Shown: positions 20,074-28,473, numbered from the stretch's first letter. The stretch is 64,000 nt of DNA from Massilia arenae (GCF_008014745.1 NZ_VPFD01000009.1:1-64000), one strand, 5' to 3'. The notes: generated from the sequence alone by a model not told the origin. A program made the numbers and translations.

Positions 20074-20104
20074 GTGGGCGGGGATTGTGGTGGTGTGCTG
20101 CGGG

Positions 20105-20215
20105 CTTGGGTTCCCGCCTTCGCGGGAACGACGTGTTCGAGTACGTGGCAGGAATCGCGTTGTCGGCACAATGCAGCCAGCATTGACGTCGTTCCCGCGC
20201 AGGCGGGAACCCAAG
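20105..20215. repeat. Inverted pair of hairpin repeats, GTTCCCGC flavour
   Basis: Two hairpins in inverted orientation, CTTGGGTTCCCGCCTTCGCG... at 20105-20133 and ...GCAGGCGGGAACCCAAG at 20185-20215, flank about 50 unrelated bases. Outer CTTGGG / CCCAAG ends also pair, so the whole unit can fold into one large structure. Located between the argG terminator and the GIY-YIG gene. Confidence 0.85.
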
Positions 20216-20269
20216 TCCATTTGACCAGCCACAAACGCTACCCATGACCGCCAGCACAAACTGGCCCCC

Positions 20270-20563
20270 ATGGACAAGCCCTCCTACGTCTACATGCTCG
20301 CCAGCCGTCCGTACGGCACCCTGTACATCGGCGTCACGTCCGACCTGATCAAACGTATCTGGCAGCATAAGGAAGCCGCAGTCGCCAGCTTCACGAAGAG
20401 GTACGACGTCAAACACCTGGTCTGGTACGAAATCCACACCGACATCACCGCTGCCATCACCCGCGAAAAACAACTCAAACGCTGGAACCGCGACTGGAAG
20501 ATCAACCTGATCCAGTCACTTAACCCATCCTGGCGCGATCTCTTTCACGAGATCTGCGCCTAG
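20270..20563 (+). CDS. GIY-YIG domain protein (UPF0213/YhbQ-like)
   Basis: The 97-residue single-domain protein begins SYVYMLASRPYGTLYIGVTS, a GIY-YIG core, with the catalytic-type Arg in LIKRIWQHK and a later EKQLKRWNR. Small proteins of this kind are predicted nucleases, commonly strewn next to repeats in Oxalobacteraceae, and their role is unknown. It lies between a repeat pair and the convergent beta-lactamase gene, whose stop is only 10 bp away. Confidence 0.85.
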   Translation: MDKPSYVYMLASRPYGTLYIGVTSDLIKRIWQHKEAAVASFTKRYDVKHLVWYEIHTDITAAITREKQLKRWNRDWKINLIQSLNPSWRDLFHEICA

Positions 20564-20572
20564 CCCCCTCGT

Positions 20573-22171
20573 TCACAAAAGCCCCAGCACCTGCAACGCC
20601 GCCTTCCCCAGCGGCACCCGCTTTGCGCCAACCGTATCGTCAGTGATGTCAGCATTCAGCGCGAACGCATACATCTTGCCGTCCTTCTCGACCCAGCCCA
20701 CCCACCAGCCGATCTGGTTCTTGCGATCGTCTGGCATATACCATCCAGTCTTCGCGTACAGGTTCGGGTTATCCTCCTGGCGTACGATCTCGCGCACCGC
20801 CGCCATCGCCGGCTCCGGGAACGGCAGCTTGCCTTGCGCAAGTCGGCCCAAAAAGCGCGTCTGCTCGACCGCACTGATCTTCAACGGCCCCTCGAGCCAG
20901 AAGGCGTCGATGACCGCGCCCGCGTTCATATTTCCATAATCAAGTTGGTGCAATCCTTCCCGCATGCGCGGCATGCCGATGCGGCGCGCAAGCTCCTTGT
21001 ACACCGGGACATTCGATATCCTGATCGCCTCGCGTAGCGGCATGTCCTTGGCCCACTCCGGCAGGTAGGTCGGCCCGCCGCCATACGGCAGCACTTCGTC
21101 AACGCTGGAGACTGCGCCGGTACTTAGGCCGATCAGCGAATTCGGGATCTTGTAGGTCGACGCCGGAACGTAGCGGATGCTCGCGCGCTGGCGGTCGTGG
21201 CCCGTGAATTCACCGGTGGCGACATCATGCACGACGAAGGTGCCGGTGACGCCTGCCTTCTCGAACAGTTCAGTGATCTTCGCATTGTCGCGCCAGACGA
21301 TCGCCGGGGTCTTCGCTTCCGCCGCCAGCGTTTTCTGCAGCCGCGCGCGGCCCTTGTCGGCGTAGGTACGGCAAGCGGTCTTGTCGACGAAAGCCGCGTT
21401 ACCCAGCTTGGCGCGCTGCGCGTGGCGCTTCCACAAGTCGCTCCCTTCCGGGTGGGCCGAGACCAGCACGTCGCAAGGCAGCGCCGCGACTTTCGCAATC
21501 GAGCGCTCGACGTCGCCGCGCGCGTTCGGATAGGCCGGGTCGCCGCTGTAGCGGAAGGCCCCGGCGCCGATGGCGTTCAGGCTGTCGGCGTACACCATGT
21601 TCACGCGCTTGCCGCCATCGTTCGATACCCAGGTCCAGGTCGAACCGCCCTGGGTGTGGCCGGGCGTCGCGTGCAGGGTAACGGCCAACGGGCCAACCTT
21701 GACCGTTTCGCCATCGCGCACGATGCCGACCTTGGCCACCGGCGCCATGTCGTGTTCGAGCAGGCCGGCATATTGCGGATCGCCGCGACTGGCCTTGCCG
21801 GAGCGCAGGACCGGCGCTGCGGCGGCGGTCGCCTTGACCTCGGCGCCGGACAGCCGCTGCAACTCGGCGATCCCGCCCGCGTGGTCGAAGTGCTCGTGCG
21901 AATTGAGGATGATGCGGATGTCCTCGACCTTGAAACCGAGCTTGCGGACATTGGCCGCGATCTGGCTTGCCGCCTCGGGGATGGCGCCATCGATCAGGAT
22001 GTGTCCCTGCTTCGAGGCGATCAGCACCGCGCTGAGGCCGCGCGTGCCAACGTAATAGCTGTCGCTGGACAGGGCGAAGGGTTCCTGCGGCGTGTTCCAG
22101 TCGTCGGCGGATGCGAAAGGCATGCACGTGACGAGTCCTGCCGCGGCCAATGCCAGGCTTGTGATCTTCAT
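20573..22171 (-). CDS. Bifunctional beta-lactamase: subclass B3 metallo-beta-lactamase fused to class D (OXA)
   Basis: One 532-residue exported protein. After a signal peptide (MKITSLALAAAGLVTCMPFASA), residues about 23-283 are a subclass B3 metallo-beta-lactamase with zinc ligands H92-x-H94-x-D96-H97 (SHEHFDHAGG), H172 (PGHTQGG) and H240 (SAHPEGSD). After a short linker, residues about 290-532 are a class D serine enzyme with S338-T-Y-K341, S386-N-V388, Y412-G-N414, W425 in FWLEGPLKIS and K474-T-G476. Every catalytic motif of both halves is intact, so two unrelated mechanisms share one chain. It is the last gene of the blaI-blaR1-bla operon, 21 bp after blaR1. I recall a Massilia MBL/OXA fusion (MSI-OXA) being reported, so novelty needs a search. 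Confidence 0.95.
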   Translation of the reverse strand: MKITSLALAAAGLVTCMPFASADDWNTPQEPFALSSDSYYVGTRGLSAVLIASKQGHILIDGAIPEAASQIAANVRKLGFKVEDIRIILNSHEHFDHAGGIAELQRLSGAEVKATAAAAPVLRSGKASRGDPQYAGLLEHDMAPVAKVGIVRDGETVKVGPLAVTLHATPGHTQGGSTWTWVSNDGGKRVNMVYADSLNAIGAGAFRYSGDPAYPNARGDVERSIAKVAALPCDVLVSAHPEGSDLWKRHAQRAKLGNAAFVDKTACRTYADKGRARLQKTLAAEAKTPAIVWRDNAKITELFEKAGVTGTFVVHDVATGEFTGHDRQRASIRYVPASTYKIPNSLIGLSTGAVSSVDEVLPYGGGPTYLPEWAKDMPLREAIRISNVPVYKELARRIGMPRMREGLHQLDYGNMNAGAVIDAFWLEGPLKISAVEQTRFLGRLAQGKLPFPEPAMAAVREIVRQEDNPNLYAKTGWYMPDDRKNQIGWWVGWVEKDGKMYAFALNADITDDTVGAKRVPLGKAALQVLGLL

Positions 22172-22192
22172 GAAGGGTTCCTCAAATAAGGT

Positions 22193-23908
22193 TTAGAGCG
22201 CGTCCAGCCTTGACGGCAGTTCGCGCAGGAAGGCTTCTTTCAATAGCGGACCGGCTGCGCGCTCCGGGTGCTGCCGGTCGAGGGTCAGGCGCGTGAACAC
22301 GATCGTGCGCCCTTCCTTGCTGGCCCAGCCGACGAACCAGCCATAGGAGCGCGGCGGATCTTGCGAACCCTTCGGCTGCTCCAGCACGGCGGTGCCGGTC
22401 TTGGCGTAGACGTCCCAGCCATTCGGCAACGTGGGTAGCCGCAGCAGGGTCGCCGTCATGTCATAGGCGTGCGGATTCAAACCCAGCTCGCGGTTGACGA
22501 CCTTGCGTAGGAAAGCCGCCTGCTCTTGCGGCGAGACCTGCAGCGAGGAACCGATCCAGGCATCGGTGACGCCGCCCGACAGGTCGCGGTTGCCGTAATC
22601 GAAGCGCTGCAGATACGATTGCAAGCCATCGAGACGAAGGCGCGAGGTCACCTGCTGCGCATACCACACGGTCGAGTTGCGGATCCAGCTCGTCGGGTCG
22701 GTGGTGGTGCGCCAGGCCGGCAGCCAGTCGATATAGCCCTTCTTGAAAGGCAGCGCCGGCGTGTGGGCGTCGAGCAGGATGCCCGCGTCATAACCCATCA
22801 GGCTGACGACAATATTGAACGTGGAGGCCGGCGTGGCGCGCACGCCGCAATCGCCCTGCTCCACCAGGCGCGCGCCGCTCGCGGCGTCGAGCATGAGGGT
22901 GCAATCGAGCGTCTTGGGATGGCTGCTCCAGGCCAGCGCGGGCTGCAGCGCCAGGTTGCCGGCGAAGGCCAGCGCCAGGATCGCGAGTCCGGCGCCGCGC
23001 GCCAGTACGGCATAGCGCGCCGCGCCCGGGACGCGGATCAGTTCGACCCGGGCCGCCAGCGTATCGGGACTGACGCCGCCGAATGCCAAGGCCCCGTGCA
23101 CCCCATGATGTTGCATGCGCAACTGTGCGACCAGTGCGGCGGCGTAGGCGCGGCGCTCGCGCGGCGGCCGGCCGCGCAACACGTCGCGGTCGCAGCCGAG
23201 TTCTTGCGCCCAGCTGAGTTTTTCGCGCAGCAGGCGCATGGCGGGATTGAACCAGCACAGCGCCTGCAGCATGGCGCCCGCCGTCAGCCACCACAGGTCG
23301 CCGCGACGCCAGTGCGTCAGTTCATGGGCCACGATCAGCTCGCGCTGCAGCGGATCGATGTCGCGCAACGATAGCGGCAGCAGCAGCCGCGGCCTGAATG
23401 GTCCGACCAGCATGGGCGGGATCGGGGCGTCGACTTCGACGATGCCCGGCCCGCTTGCAGCTGGCTGGCGCGCACCGCCTCGCATCAGCCGGTTCAGCGT
23501 CCGCTGGCCGCGCCAGAGCCGGCCCAGCATCCATGCCAGGCCAAGCGCATAGGCCAGCACCCAGGCCCAGGCCAGCCATGCCAGCGGGGAACGCCCCTCC
23601 ACGGCGGCCGCCAGCATGCCGGCGACGGTCTCGGGGGCCATGTCGACAACGGGCAGTGTCGTTGCCGCGGCGCTCACATCGACTTCGAACACCGGCTGCA
23701 TATTCGCCTGCCGCGCAGGAGGCATCAGCAGCAGCAGGAAGGTGGCCGCGATCGCGGCCTGTCCCAGCAGCCAGGTCGAGCGCTGCATGCCCAGCGCCGG
23801 CAGCGCGCGCCGCGCCAGCCGGGTCGCGCCCCATACCGCCAGCCCAGCCGCCAGGCAGCCCGCGCTGGCGAACAGGAAGCGGATGGCCAGCTGGTCGAGC
23901 GCGCTCAT
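22193..23908 (-). CDS. blaR1: BlaR1-type M56 sensor protease with class D-like sensor domain
   Basis: Membrane beta-lactam sensor that on binding drug is expected to trigger loss of BlaI repression. The 571-residue protein has membrane segments near 8-28, 44-62, 108-130 and 303-322, the M56 zinc motif H195-E-L-T-H199 and a C-terminal class D-like sensor (about 330-571) with S412-T-V414, Y438-G-N440 and K503-T-G505. Motif I is S362-T-F-N365: the Lys that is carbamylated in class D enzymes and in staphylococcal BlaR1 is Asn here (codon AAT). Overlaps blaI by 4 bp. Confidence 0.93.
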   Translation of the reverse strand: MSALDQLAIRFLFASAGCLAAGLAVWGATRLARRALPALGMQRSTWLLGQAAIAATFLLLLMPPARQANMQPVFEVDVSAAATTLPVVDMAPETVAGMLAAAVEGRSPLAWLAWAWVLAYALGLAWMLGRLWRGQRTLNRLMRGGARQPAASGPGIVEVDAPIPPMLVGPFRPRLLLPLSLRDIDPLQRELIVAHELTHWRRGDLWWLTAGAMLQALCWFNPAMRLLREKLSWAQELGCDRDVLRGRPPRERRAYAAALVAQLRMQHHGVHGALAFGGVSPDTLAARVELIRVPGAARYAVLARGAGLAILALAFAGNLALQPALAWSSHPKTLDCTLMLDAASGARLVEQGDCGVRATPASTFNIVVSLMGYDAGILLDAHTPALPFKKGYIDWLPAWRTTTDPTSWIRNSTVWYAQQVTSRLRLDGLQSYLQRFDYGNRDLSGGVTDAWIGSSLQVSPQEQAAFLRKVVNRELGLNPHAYDMTATLLRLPTLPNGWDVYAKTGTAVLEQPKGSQDPPRSYGWFVGWASKEGRTIVFTRLTLDRQHPERAAGPLLKEAFLRELPSRLDAL

Positions 23909-24288
23909 GGCGCATCGCCCTTGTCGTCGGGCCAGTCATTGAGCAGCTGCTCCAGGCGGGCCAGCTCCGCATTGTCGACCAGCTTGCTGCCGGTGAACAT
24001 ATTGACCGGCAGCGGCGTATCGATTTCCATCACACGCCGACCGAAGTCATGGGCGAAGGCGGCCAGGGTGTCGACCTTGTCGCTCACCGCCTCGTACACC
24101 TGCACGCCATGGCGCAGCTCCTGGCGCACCATGTTTTTCTCCAGCATGCGTTCGAGCGTCTTGCGGGTCGAAGAATATGACCAGGCCAGTTCCTCGACCA
24201 CGGCGTCATGGATTTCGCGGGCGCTCAGTGGCTGCCGGCGCCACAGGGCTTTCAGCAGGCTCAGTTCGGTGATCGAGGGGACAGCCAT
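23905..24288 (-). CDS. blaI: BlaI/MecI/CopY family repressor
   Basis: The 127-residue protein has a winged-helix DNA-binding half (ITELSLLKALWRRQPLSAREIHDAV, then SSTRKTLERMLEKNMV) and a C-terminal dimer helix (ELARLEQLLND). In this family BlaR1-triggered cleavage inactivates the repressor. ATG 24288 has GGAGTG upstream; the frame to 24321 runs into the operator and is rejected. First gene of the operon, so it represses its own transcription along with blaR1 and the fusion enzyme. Confidence 0.94.
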   Translation of the reverse strand: MAVPSITELSLLKALWRRQPLSAREIHDAVVEELAWSYSSTRKTLERMLEKNMVRQELRHGVQVYEAVSDKVDTLAAFAHDFGRRVMEIDTPLPVNMFTGSKLVDNAELARLEQLLNDWPDDKGDAP

Positions 24289-24320
24289 GAACAACACTCC
24301 AGATTGCGACGGTAGCCACA

Positions 24321-24350
24321 ATCATGCGACAAATGTCGCAAGGCTGTCAA
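24321..24350 (-). promoter_or_regulatory. bla operon promoter with BlaI-like operator between -35 and -10
   Basis: Reading the minus strand: -35 TTGACA (24350-24345, perfect consensus), 18-base spacer, -10 CATGAT (24326-24321). The palindrome TGCGACA-AA-TGTCGCA (24325-24340) fills the spacer. Its core GACAAATGTC is close to the BlaI/MecI consensus TACA-nn-TGTA known from staphylococci. Bound repressor would sit directly on the polymerase site. Only 62 bp separate blaI from the SDR gene upstream. Confidence 0.8.
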
Positions 24351-25058
24351 CTAGCTACGCAAGTCATCCACCGGCTCGCTGCCGAATCCTGGCGCCAGCA
24401 GATAATCGACCAGCTTGCTGGCGCATGCCTCGGGCGAATCCAGCGCGCCGCCCTCCTTCAGCGCGACGAACCGCTCGCGCATCGGGAAATCGGCGTCCGG
24501 CGTGGCGCGGATCGCGGCCTGCATATCGGTGTCGATCACGCCCGGCGCCAGGCTGCAGGCGCGCACGCCCGTGTCACCGTCGAGCAGTACCGCGCGCGCA
24601 TGCTGGTCGAGCGCCGCCTTGGTCGCGCAATACACGGCCCAGCCGGGATAGGCATTGCGCGCCGCGCCGCTCGAAACGTGCAGGATGCGGCGCTGGGCCT
24701 TTGGCGCGGCCCGCACGAAGGCGGCGGCCAGCGCCAGTGGCGCGCCCACATTGAGCGCGACCGCGCGCAGCACCTCGGCAGGATCCTGCGCGGCCAGCGG
24801 ACCGACCGGCGTGACGACGCCGGCATTGTTCACCAGGAGCGCATCGCCTGCATTCTGCAGAAAATCGCGCAGCGCATCGCCCGCGAGCCAGGCCTGCAGG
24901 GCGGCCGGATCGGCCATGTCGAGCTCGATCTGCTCGATGCCGGCCAGTGACGAACGTCCGCGCGCCAGGCCCAGCACGGCAATGCCGCGCGCCTGCAATT
25001 CGGCCGCGACCGCGGCCCCGAGACCGCGGGTGTAGCCGGTGACGATTGCCTTCTTCAT
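24351..25058 (-). CDS. Short-chain dehydrogenase/reductase
   Basis: The 235-residue protein has the NAD(P)-binding TGYTRGLG, LVNNAGV, catalytic Ser in HVSSGAA and Y-x3-K in YCATK, followed by APGVIDTDM. All SDR catalytic residues are present; the substrate is unknown. The Gly pattern and Arg after it hint at NADP. It starts 10 bp after murB on the same strand, so it is probably co-transcribed with murB. Its stop lies immediately before the bla -35 box. Confidence 0.87.
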   Translation of the reverse strand: MKKAIVTGYTRGLGAAVAAELQARGIAVLGLARGRSSLAGIEQIELDMADPAALQAWLAGDALRDFLQNAGDALLVNNAGVVTPVGPLAAQDPAEVLRAVALNVGAPLALAAAFVRAAPKAQRRILHVSSGAARNAYPGWAVYCATKAALDQHARAVLLDGDTGVRACSLAPGVIDTDMQAAIRATPDADFPMRERFVALKEGGALDSPEACASKLVDYLLAPGFGSEPVDDLRS

Positions 25059-25068
25059 ATGCAAGTCC

Positions 25069-26097
25069 TTAAATGAAAACGGGTTCGGGTTCGAGCGCCA
25101 CGCCATAGCGGGCCGCCACGTCGGACTGGATGGCCTGGGCCAGGCGAACCACATCGGTCCCCAGCGCGCCGCCAAGGTTCACCAGGACCAGCGCCTGCTT
25201 GTGGTAGACACCGGCCGGGCCGATGTTCTTCCCCTTCCAGCCGCACTGATCGATCAGCCAGCCCGCCGCCAGCTTCTCGCTGCCGTCCGGCTGGGCATGG
25301 TGGACGAGGTTCGGATACATCTCCAGCAGGCGCCGGCATTCCTCGCCCGACACCACCGGGTTCTTGAAGAAACTGCCGGCATTGCCGATCTCCAGTGGAT
25401 CGGGCAGCTTGCGGCGTCGGATCGCTTCCACGATGGCGCCGATATCGCCAGGCGTCGGCGCCGCCAGCCCCGCTTCCTGCACCGCATTGGCCAGTTCGGC
25501 ATAGCGCAGGTTCGGCTGCCAGGCGGCCGGCAGGGCGAAGGTGACGTCCAGCACGATCAGATCGCGGCCAATGGCGTGCTTGAAGATGCTGTCGCGGTAG
25601 CCGAAGCGGCAGGCGGCGGCGTCCAGGGTGAGGATCTGGCCGCTGGCCATGTCGAAGGCCGTCAGGCTGTGAAACACATCCTTGGTTTCGACGCCATACG
25701 CCCCCACGTTCTGGATGGGTGCAGCGCCGACCGTGCCGGGGATCAGGGACAGGTTCTCCAGCCCGCCCAGCCCCTGCTCCAGGGTGAATCCGACGAAGGC
25801 ATGCCAATTCTCGCCGGCTTGGGCGCGCACCAGGATCTTGTCGCCCTGCTCGCCCAGAATCTCCCGTCCCTGGCCGGCCATGTGCAGCACCAGGCCCTCG
25901 AAGTCCTGGGTGAACAGCAGGTTGCTGCCGCCGCCCAGCACCAGGCGCGGCAGATTCGCGAGAGAAGGATCGGCGCGCAGCGCCGTCAATTGCCCGGCGT
26001 CCGTGACCCGCAGGTATTGACGGGCGGTGACGGGGATGCGGAAGGTATTCAGCCCGGCGAGCGGCTGGTCGTGGACGATGGGCAGGTCTGGATGCAT
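25069..26097 (-). CDS. murB: UDP-N-acetylenolpyruvoylglucosamine reductase
   Basis: FAD enzyme that makes UDP-N-acetylmuramic acid in peptidoglycan synthesis. The 342-residue protein is the E. coli-like type I form: LAGLNTFRIP, LVLGGGSNLLF, the catalytic Ser region NAGSFFKNPVV and the terminal Glu region ALEPEPVF. ATG 26097 suits the family N-terminus better than the longer frame to 26139. Its position beside an inducible beta-lactamase operon is of interest but may be chance. Confidence 0.95.
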   Translation of the reverse strand: MHPDLPIVHDQPLAGLNTFRIPVTARQYLRVTDAGQLTALRADPSLANLPRLVLGGGSNLLFTQDFEGLVLHMAGQGREILGEQGDKILVRAQAGENWHAFVGFTLEQGLGGLENLSLIPGTVGAAPIQNVGAYGVETKDVFHSLTAFDMASGQILTLDAAACRFGYRDSIFKHAIGRDLIVLDVTFALPAAWQPNLRYAELANAVQEAGLAAPTPGDIGAIVEAIRRRKLPDPLEIGNAGSFFKNPVVSGEECRRLLEMYPNLVHHAQPDGSEKLAAGWLIDQCGWKGKNIGPAGVYHKQALVLVNLGGALGTDVVRLAQAIQSDVAARYGVALEPEPVFI

Positions 26098-26214
26098 GAC
26101 GTGTGGGATAAAAAATGTCGTTTCATTATAGTGGTTCACGCATTCCCTACTTTCCAGTCGGGCAAAACGGTCGCGATTCGGGCCGTTGTCCGCTAAAATA
26201 GAGGGATTAATCTA

Positions 26215-26372
26215 AGAGCCTGTCCCGGTAGGTGGGGGGAAGCTCATGGCGATGCATGGCGGGCGTGGGCAAGGCGCGAGGAGGCCGCATGGCGCGCCAT
26301 GCAACGACGAGCAACGCAGCACACGCCTGCCAGGCGCGCCAGGAGCGACTCCCACCTACCGGGACAGGCTCT
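26215..26372. repeat. MITE-like element with perfect 22-bp terminal inverted repeats
   Basis: AGAGCCTGTCCCGGTAGGTG followed by GG (26215-26236) is exactly repeated in inverse at 26351-26372. The 114-bp interior has no gene but holds a perfect 16-bp palindrome GCATGGCGCGCCATGC (26287-26302). No clear target duplication flanks it. It fills the gap between murB and yajQ, ending 26 bp before the yajQ start, so it may carry promoter or leader sequence for yajQ. Confidence 0.75.
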
Positions 26373-26398
26373 AATGCTTTATAAAATAAGGACACTCC

Positions 26399-26884
26399 AT
26401 GCCATCGTTTGATGTGGTCTGCGAAGCAGACATGGTCGAAGTCAAGAACGCGGTCGAGCAATCGAACAAGGAAATCACGACCCGTTTCGACTTCAAGGGC
26501 AGCTCGGCCAATGTCGAACAAAAAGAGCGCGAACTGACGCTGCTGGCCGATTCCGATTTCCAGCTCAGCCAGGTCAAGGACGTGCTCATCAACAAGATGT
26601 CGAAGCGCAAGGTCGACGTACGCTTCCTCGACGAAGGCAAGGTCGAGAAGATCGGCGGCGACAAGGTCAAGCAGGTGATCAAGGTGCGCAACGGTATCGA
26701 GACCGAGGACGCGAAAAAGATCACCAAACTGATCAAGGAAAGCAAAATGAAGGTGCAGGCCAGCATCCAGGGCGAGTCGGTGCGCGTTACTGGTGCCAAG
26801 CGCGACGACCTGCAAACGGCGATGGCGATGCTGCGCAAGGACGTGCAGGAGCTGCCGCTGGCCTTCAATAATTTCCGCGACTGA
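26399..26884 (+). CDS. yajQ: YajQ family nucleotide-binding protein
   Basis: The 161-residue protein starts [20 protein letters not shown] and contains TRFDFKGS and the two ferredoxin-like repeats of the YajQ family (UPF0234). Members bind c-di-GMP and act with a LysR-type partner in Xanthomonas; E. coli YajQ binds RNA/nucleotides. ATG 26399 is preceded by AAGGACACTCC, with AGGA at good spacing. Single gene. Confidence 0.95.
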   Translation: MPSFDVVCEADMVEVKNAVEQSNKEITTRFDFKGSSANVEQKERELTLLADSDFQLSQVKDVLINKMSKRKVDVRFLDEGKVEKIGGDKVKQVIKVRNGIETEDAKKITKLIKESKMKVQASIQGESVRVTGAKRDDLQTAMAMLRKDVQELPLAFNNFRD

Positions 26885-27060
26885 TCGCTACGCAGAGTCG
26901 CATGTGGCCGGCACGACCGGCTTGAAAAGCGAGGCGCACGCGGACGCGATCCGCGGCGCCTTGCCCCGCTTGGAGTAGAATGGCGCCTTGAAATTCATGC
27001 GTTTTCGTGACGCTGTGCGCCGCCGCAAACCCGGGCAGATTAGGTAGTCTAAGGATAGCA

Positions 27061-28329
27061 ATGAAACGTGTTGATGATTTCCGCCTACGTATGGGCAACA
27101 AGGAATATGTGCCCATCATGATTGGCGGAATGGGTGTGGACATTTCGACGTCCGAGCTGGCCCTCGAAGCGGCCCGCCTCGGTGGTATCGGTCATATCTC
27201 CGACGCCATGTCCCAGGACGTGTCCGACCGCAAGTTCGACACCACCTTCGTTAAAGACAAGACGAAGACCTACAAGTTCAACATCAACAATATGAACAAG
27301 GCGGTGGTCCAGTTCGACCTGGATCACCTGGCCGAGGCGACCCGTCGCCACGTCGGTTCGACCATGGAAGCGAAGAAAGGCGATGGCCTTATCTACGTCA
27401 ATTGCATGGAAAAGCTGACCATGAACGCGCCGAAGGAAACCCTGCGCGTGCGCCTGGGTGCGGCGCTGGACGCCGGCATCGACGGCATCACCCTGTCGGC
27501 CGGCCTGCACCTGGGTTCGTTCGAGCTGATCAAGGATCACCCGCGCTTCCGCGACGCCCACCTGGGCATCATCGTGTCCTCGGTGCGCGCGCTGCAATTG
27601 TTCCTCAAGAAGGTGTCGCGCCTGGATCGCAAGCCGGACTTCGTCATCGTCGAAGGCCCGCTGGCCGGCGGCCACCTGGGCTTCGGCCTCGATGACTGGA
27701 AGCAGTATGACCTGCACACCATCATGGACGAGATCCACGCCTTCATGCAGGCCGAGCAACTGGGCATTCCAGTGATCGCGGCCGGCGGCGTGTTTACGGG
27801 TTCGGACGCGGCCGGCTTCATGGAAAAAGGCGCCGCCGGCGTGCAGGTGGCGACCCGCTTCACCGTCACCCACGAGTGCGGCCTGCCGGACAGCGTCAAG
27901 CAGGAATACTTCCGCGCCAGCGAAGAAGACATCGAAGTCAACGGCGTGTCGCCGACCGGCTATCCGATGCGCATGCTCAAGAATACCCCGGCGATCGGCT
28001 CCGGCATCCGTCCGGGCTGCGAATCCTACGGCTACCTGCTCGACGCCACCGGTAACTGCGCCTACATCAACTCGTACAACCGCGAGGTGCAGGCCCATCC
28101 CGACCAGAAGAAAGTGGTCGTGATGGACAAGACCTGCCTGTGCACGCACATGCGCAACTTCAATTGCTGGACCTGCGGCCACTACACCTACCGCCTGAAG
28201 GACACCACCCACCTGCTGGCGGACGGCAATTACCAGATCCTGAGTGCGGAACACGTGTTCAAGGATTACCAGTTCAGCGTGAACAACGAGATCGCGCTGC
28301 CGGTGAAGCAGGAAGTCGCAGCGGCCTGA
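27061..28329 (+). CDS. Nitronate monooxygenase family protein with C-terminal Cys cluster
   Basis: The 422-residue protein has a TIM-barrel FMN-binding domain of the nitronate monooxygenase/2-nitropropane dioxygenase type: PIMIGGMGVDIS at the start, VEGPLAGGHLG for FMN phosphate and VIAAGGVFTG, GAAGVQVATRF. The family oxidises nitronates such as propionate 3-nitronate. After the barrel, C359-x-C361-x7-C369-x2-C372 forms a cluster that might bind metal or an Fe-S centre; I do not know it as a standard feature. ATG 27061 has AAGGA upstream. Sequence resembles PfaD-like members too, but no PUFA synthase is near. Confidence 0.82.
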   Translation: MKRVDDFRLRMGNKEYVPIMIGGMGVDISTSELALEAARLGGIGHISDAMSQDVSDRKFDTTFVKDKTKTYKFNINNMNKAVVQFDLDHLAEATRRHVGSTMEAKKGDGLIYVNCMEKLTMNAPKETLRVRLGAALDAGIDGITLSAGLHLGSFELIKDHPRFRDAHLGIIVSSVRALQLFLKKVSRLDRKPDFVIVEGPLAGGHLGFGLDDWKQYDLHTIMDEIHAFMQAEQLGIPVIAAGGVFTGSDAAGFMEKGAAGVQVATRFTVTHECGLPDSVKQEYFRASEEDIEVNGVSPTGYPMRMLKNTPAIGSGIRPGCESYGYLLDATGNCAYINSYNREVQAHPDQKKVVVMDKTCLCTHMRNFNCWTCGHYTYRLKDTTHLLADGNYQILSAEHVFKDYQFSVNNEIALPVKQEVAAA

Positions 28330-28344
28330 GCGCCGCCAAGTCGC

Positions 28345-28473
28345 GTCGTTTCTGCTACTAGCAAAAGACGTCGTCCCCGCGCAGGCGGGGACCCAGGTTA
28401 CTCAGCACAGCCACTCATGCACATTCATGTGGTGAAGCTTGCAGACTTGGGTCCCCGCCTCCGCGGGGACGAC
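28345..28473. repeat. Inverted pair of hairpin repeats, GTCCCCGC flavour, with extra hairpin
   Basis: A weak hairpin (TCGTTTCTGC ... GCAAAAGACG, 28345-28370) is followed by GTCCCCGCGCAGGCGGGGAC at 28373-28392 and, in inverse, by GTCCCCGCCTCCGCGGGGAC at 28451-28470, with about 50 bases between. Located between two convergent genes; it may act as a two-way terminator. Confidence 0.82.
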
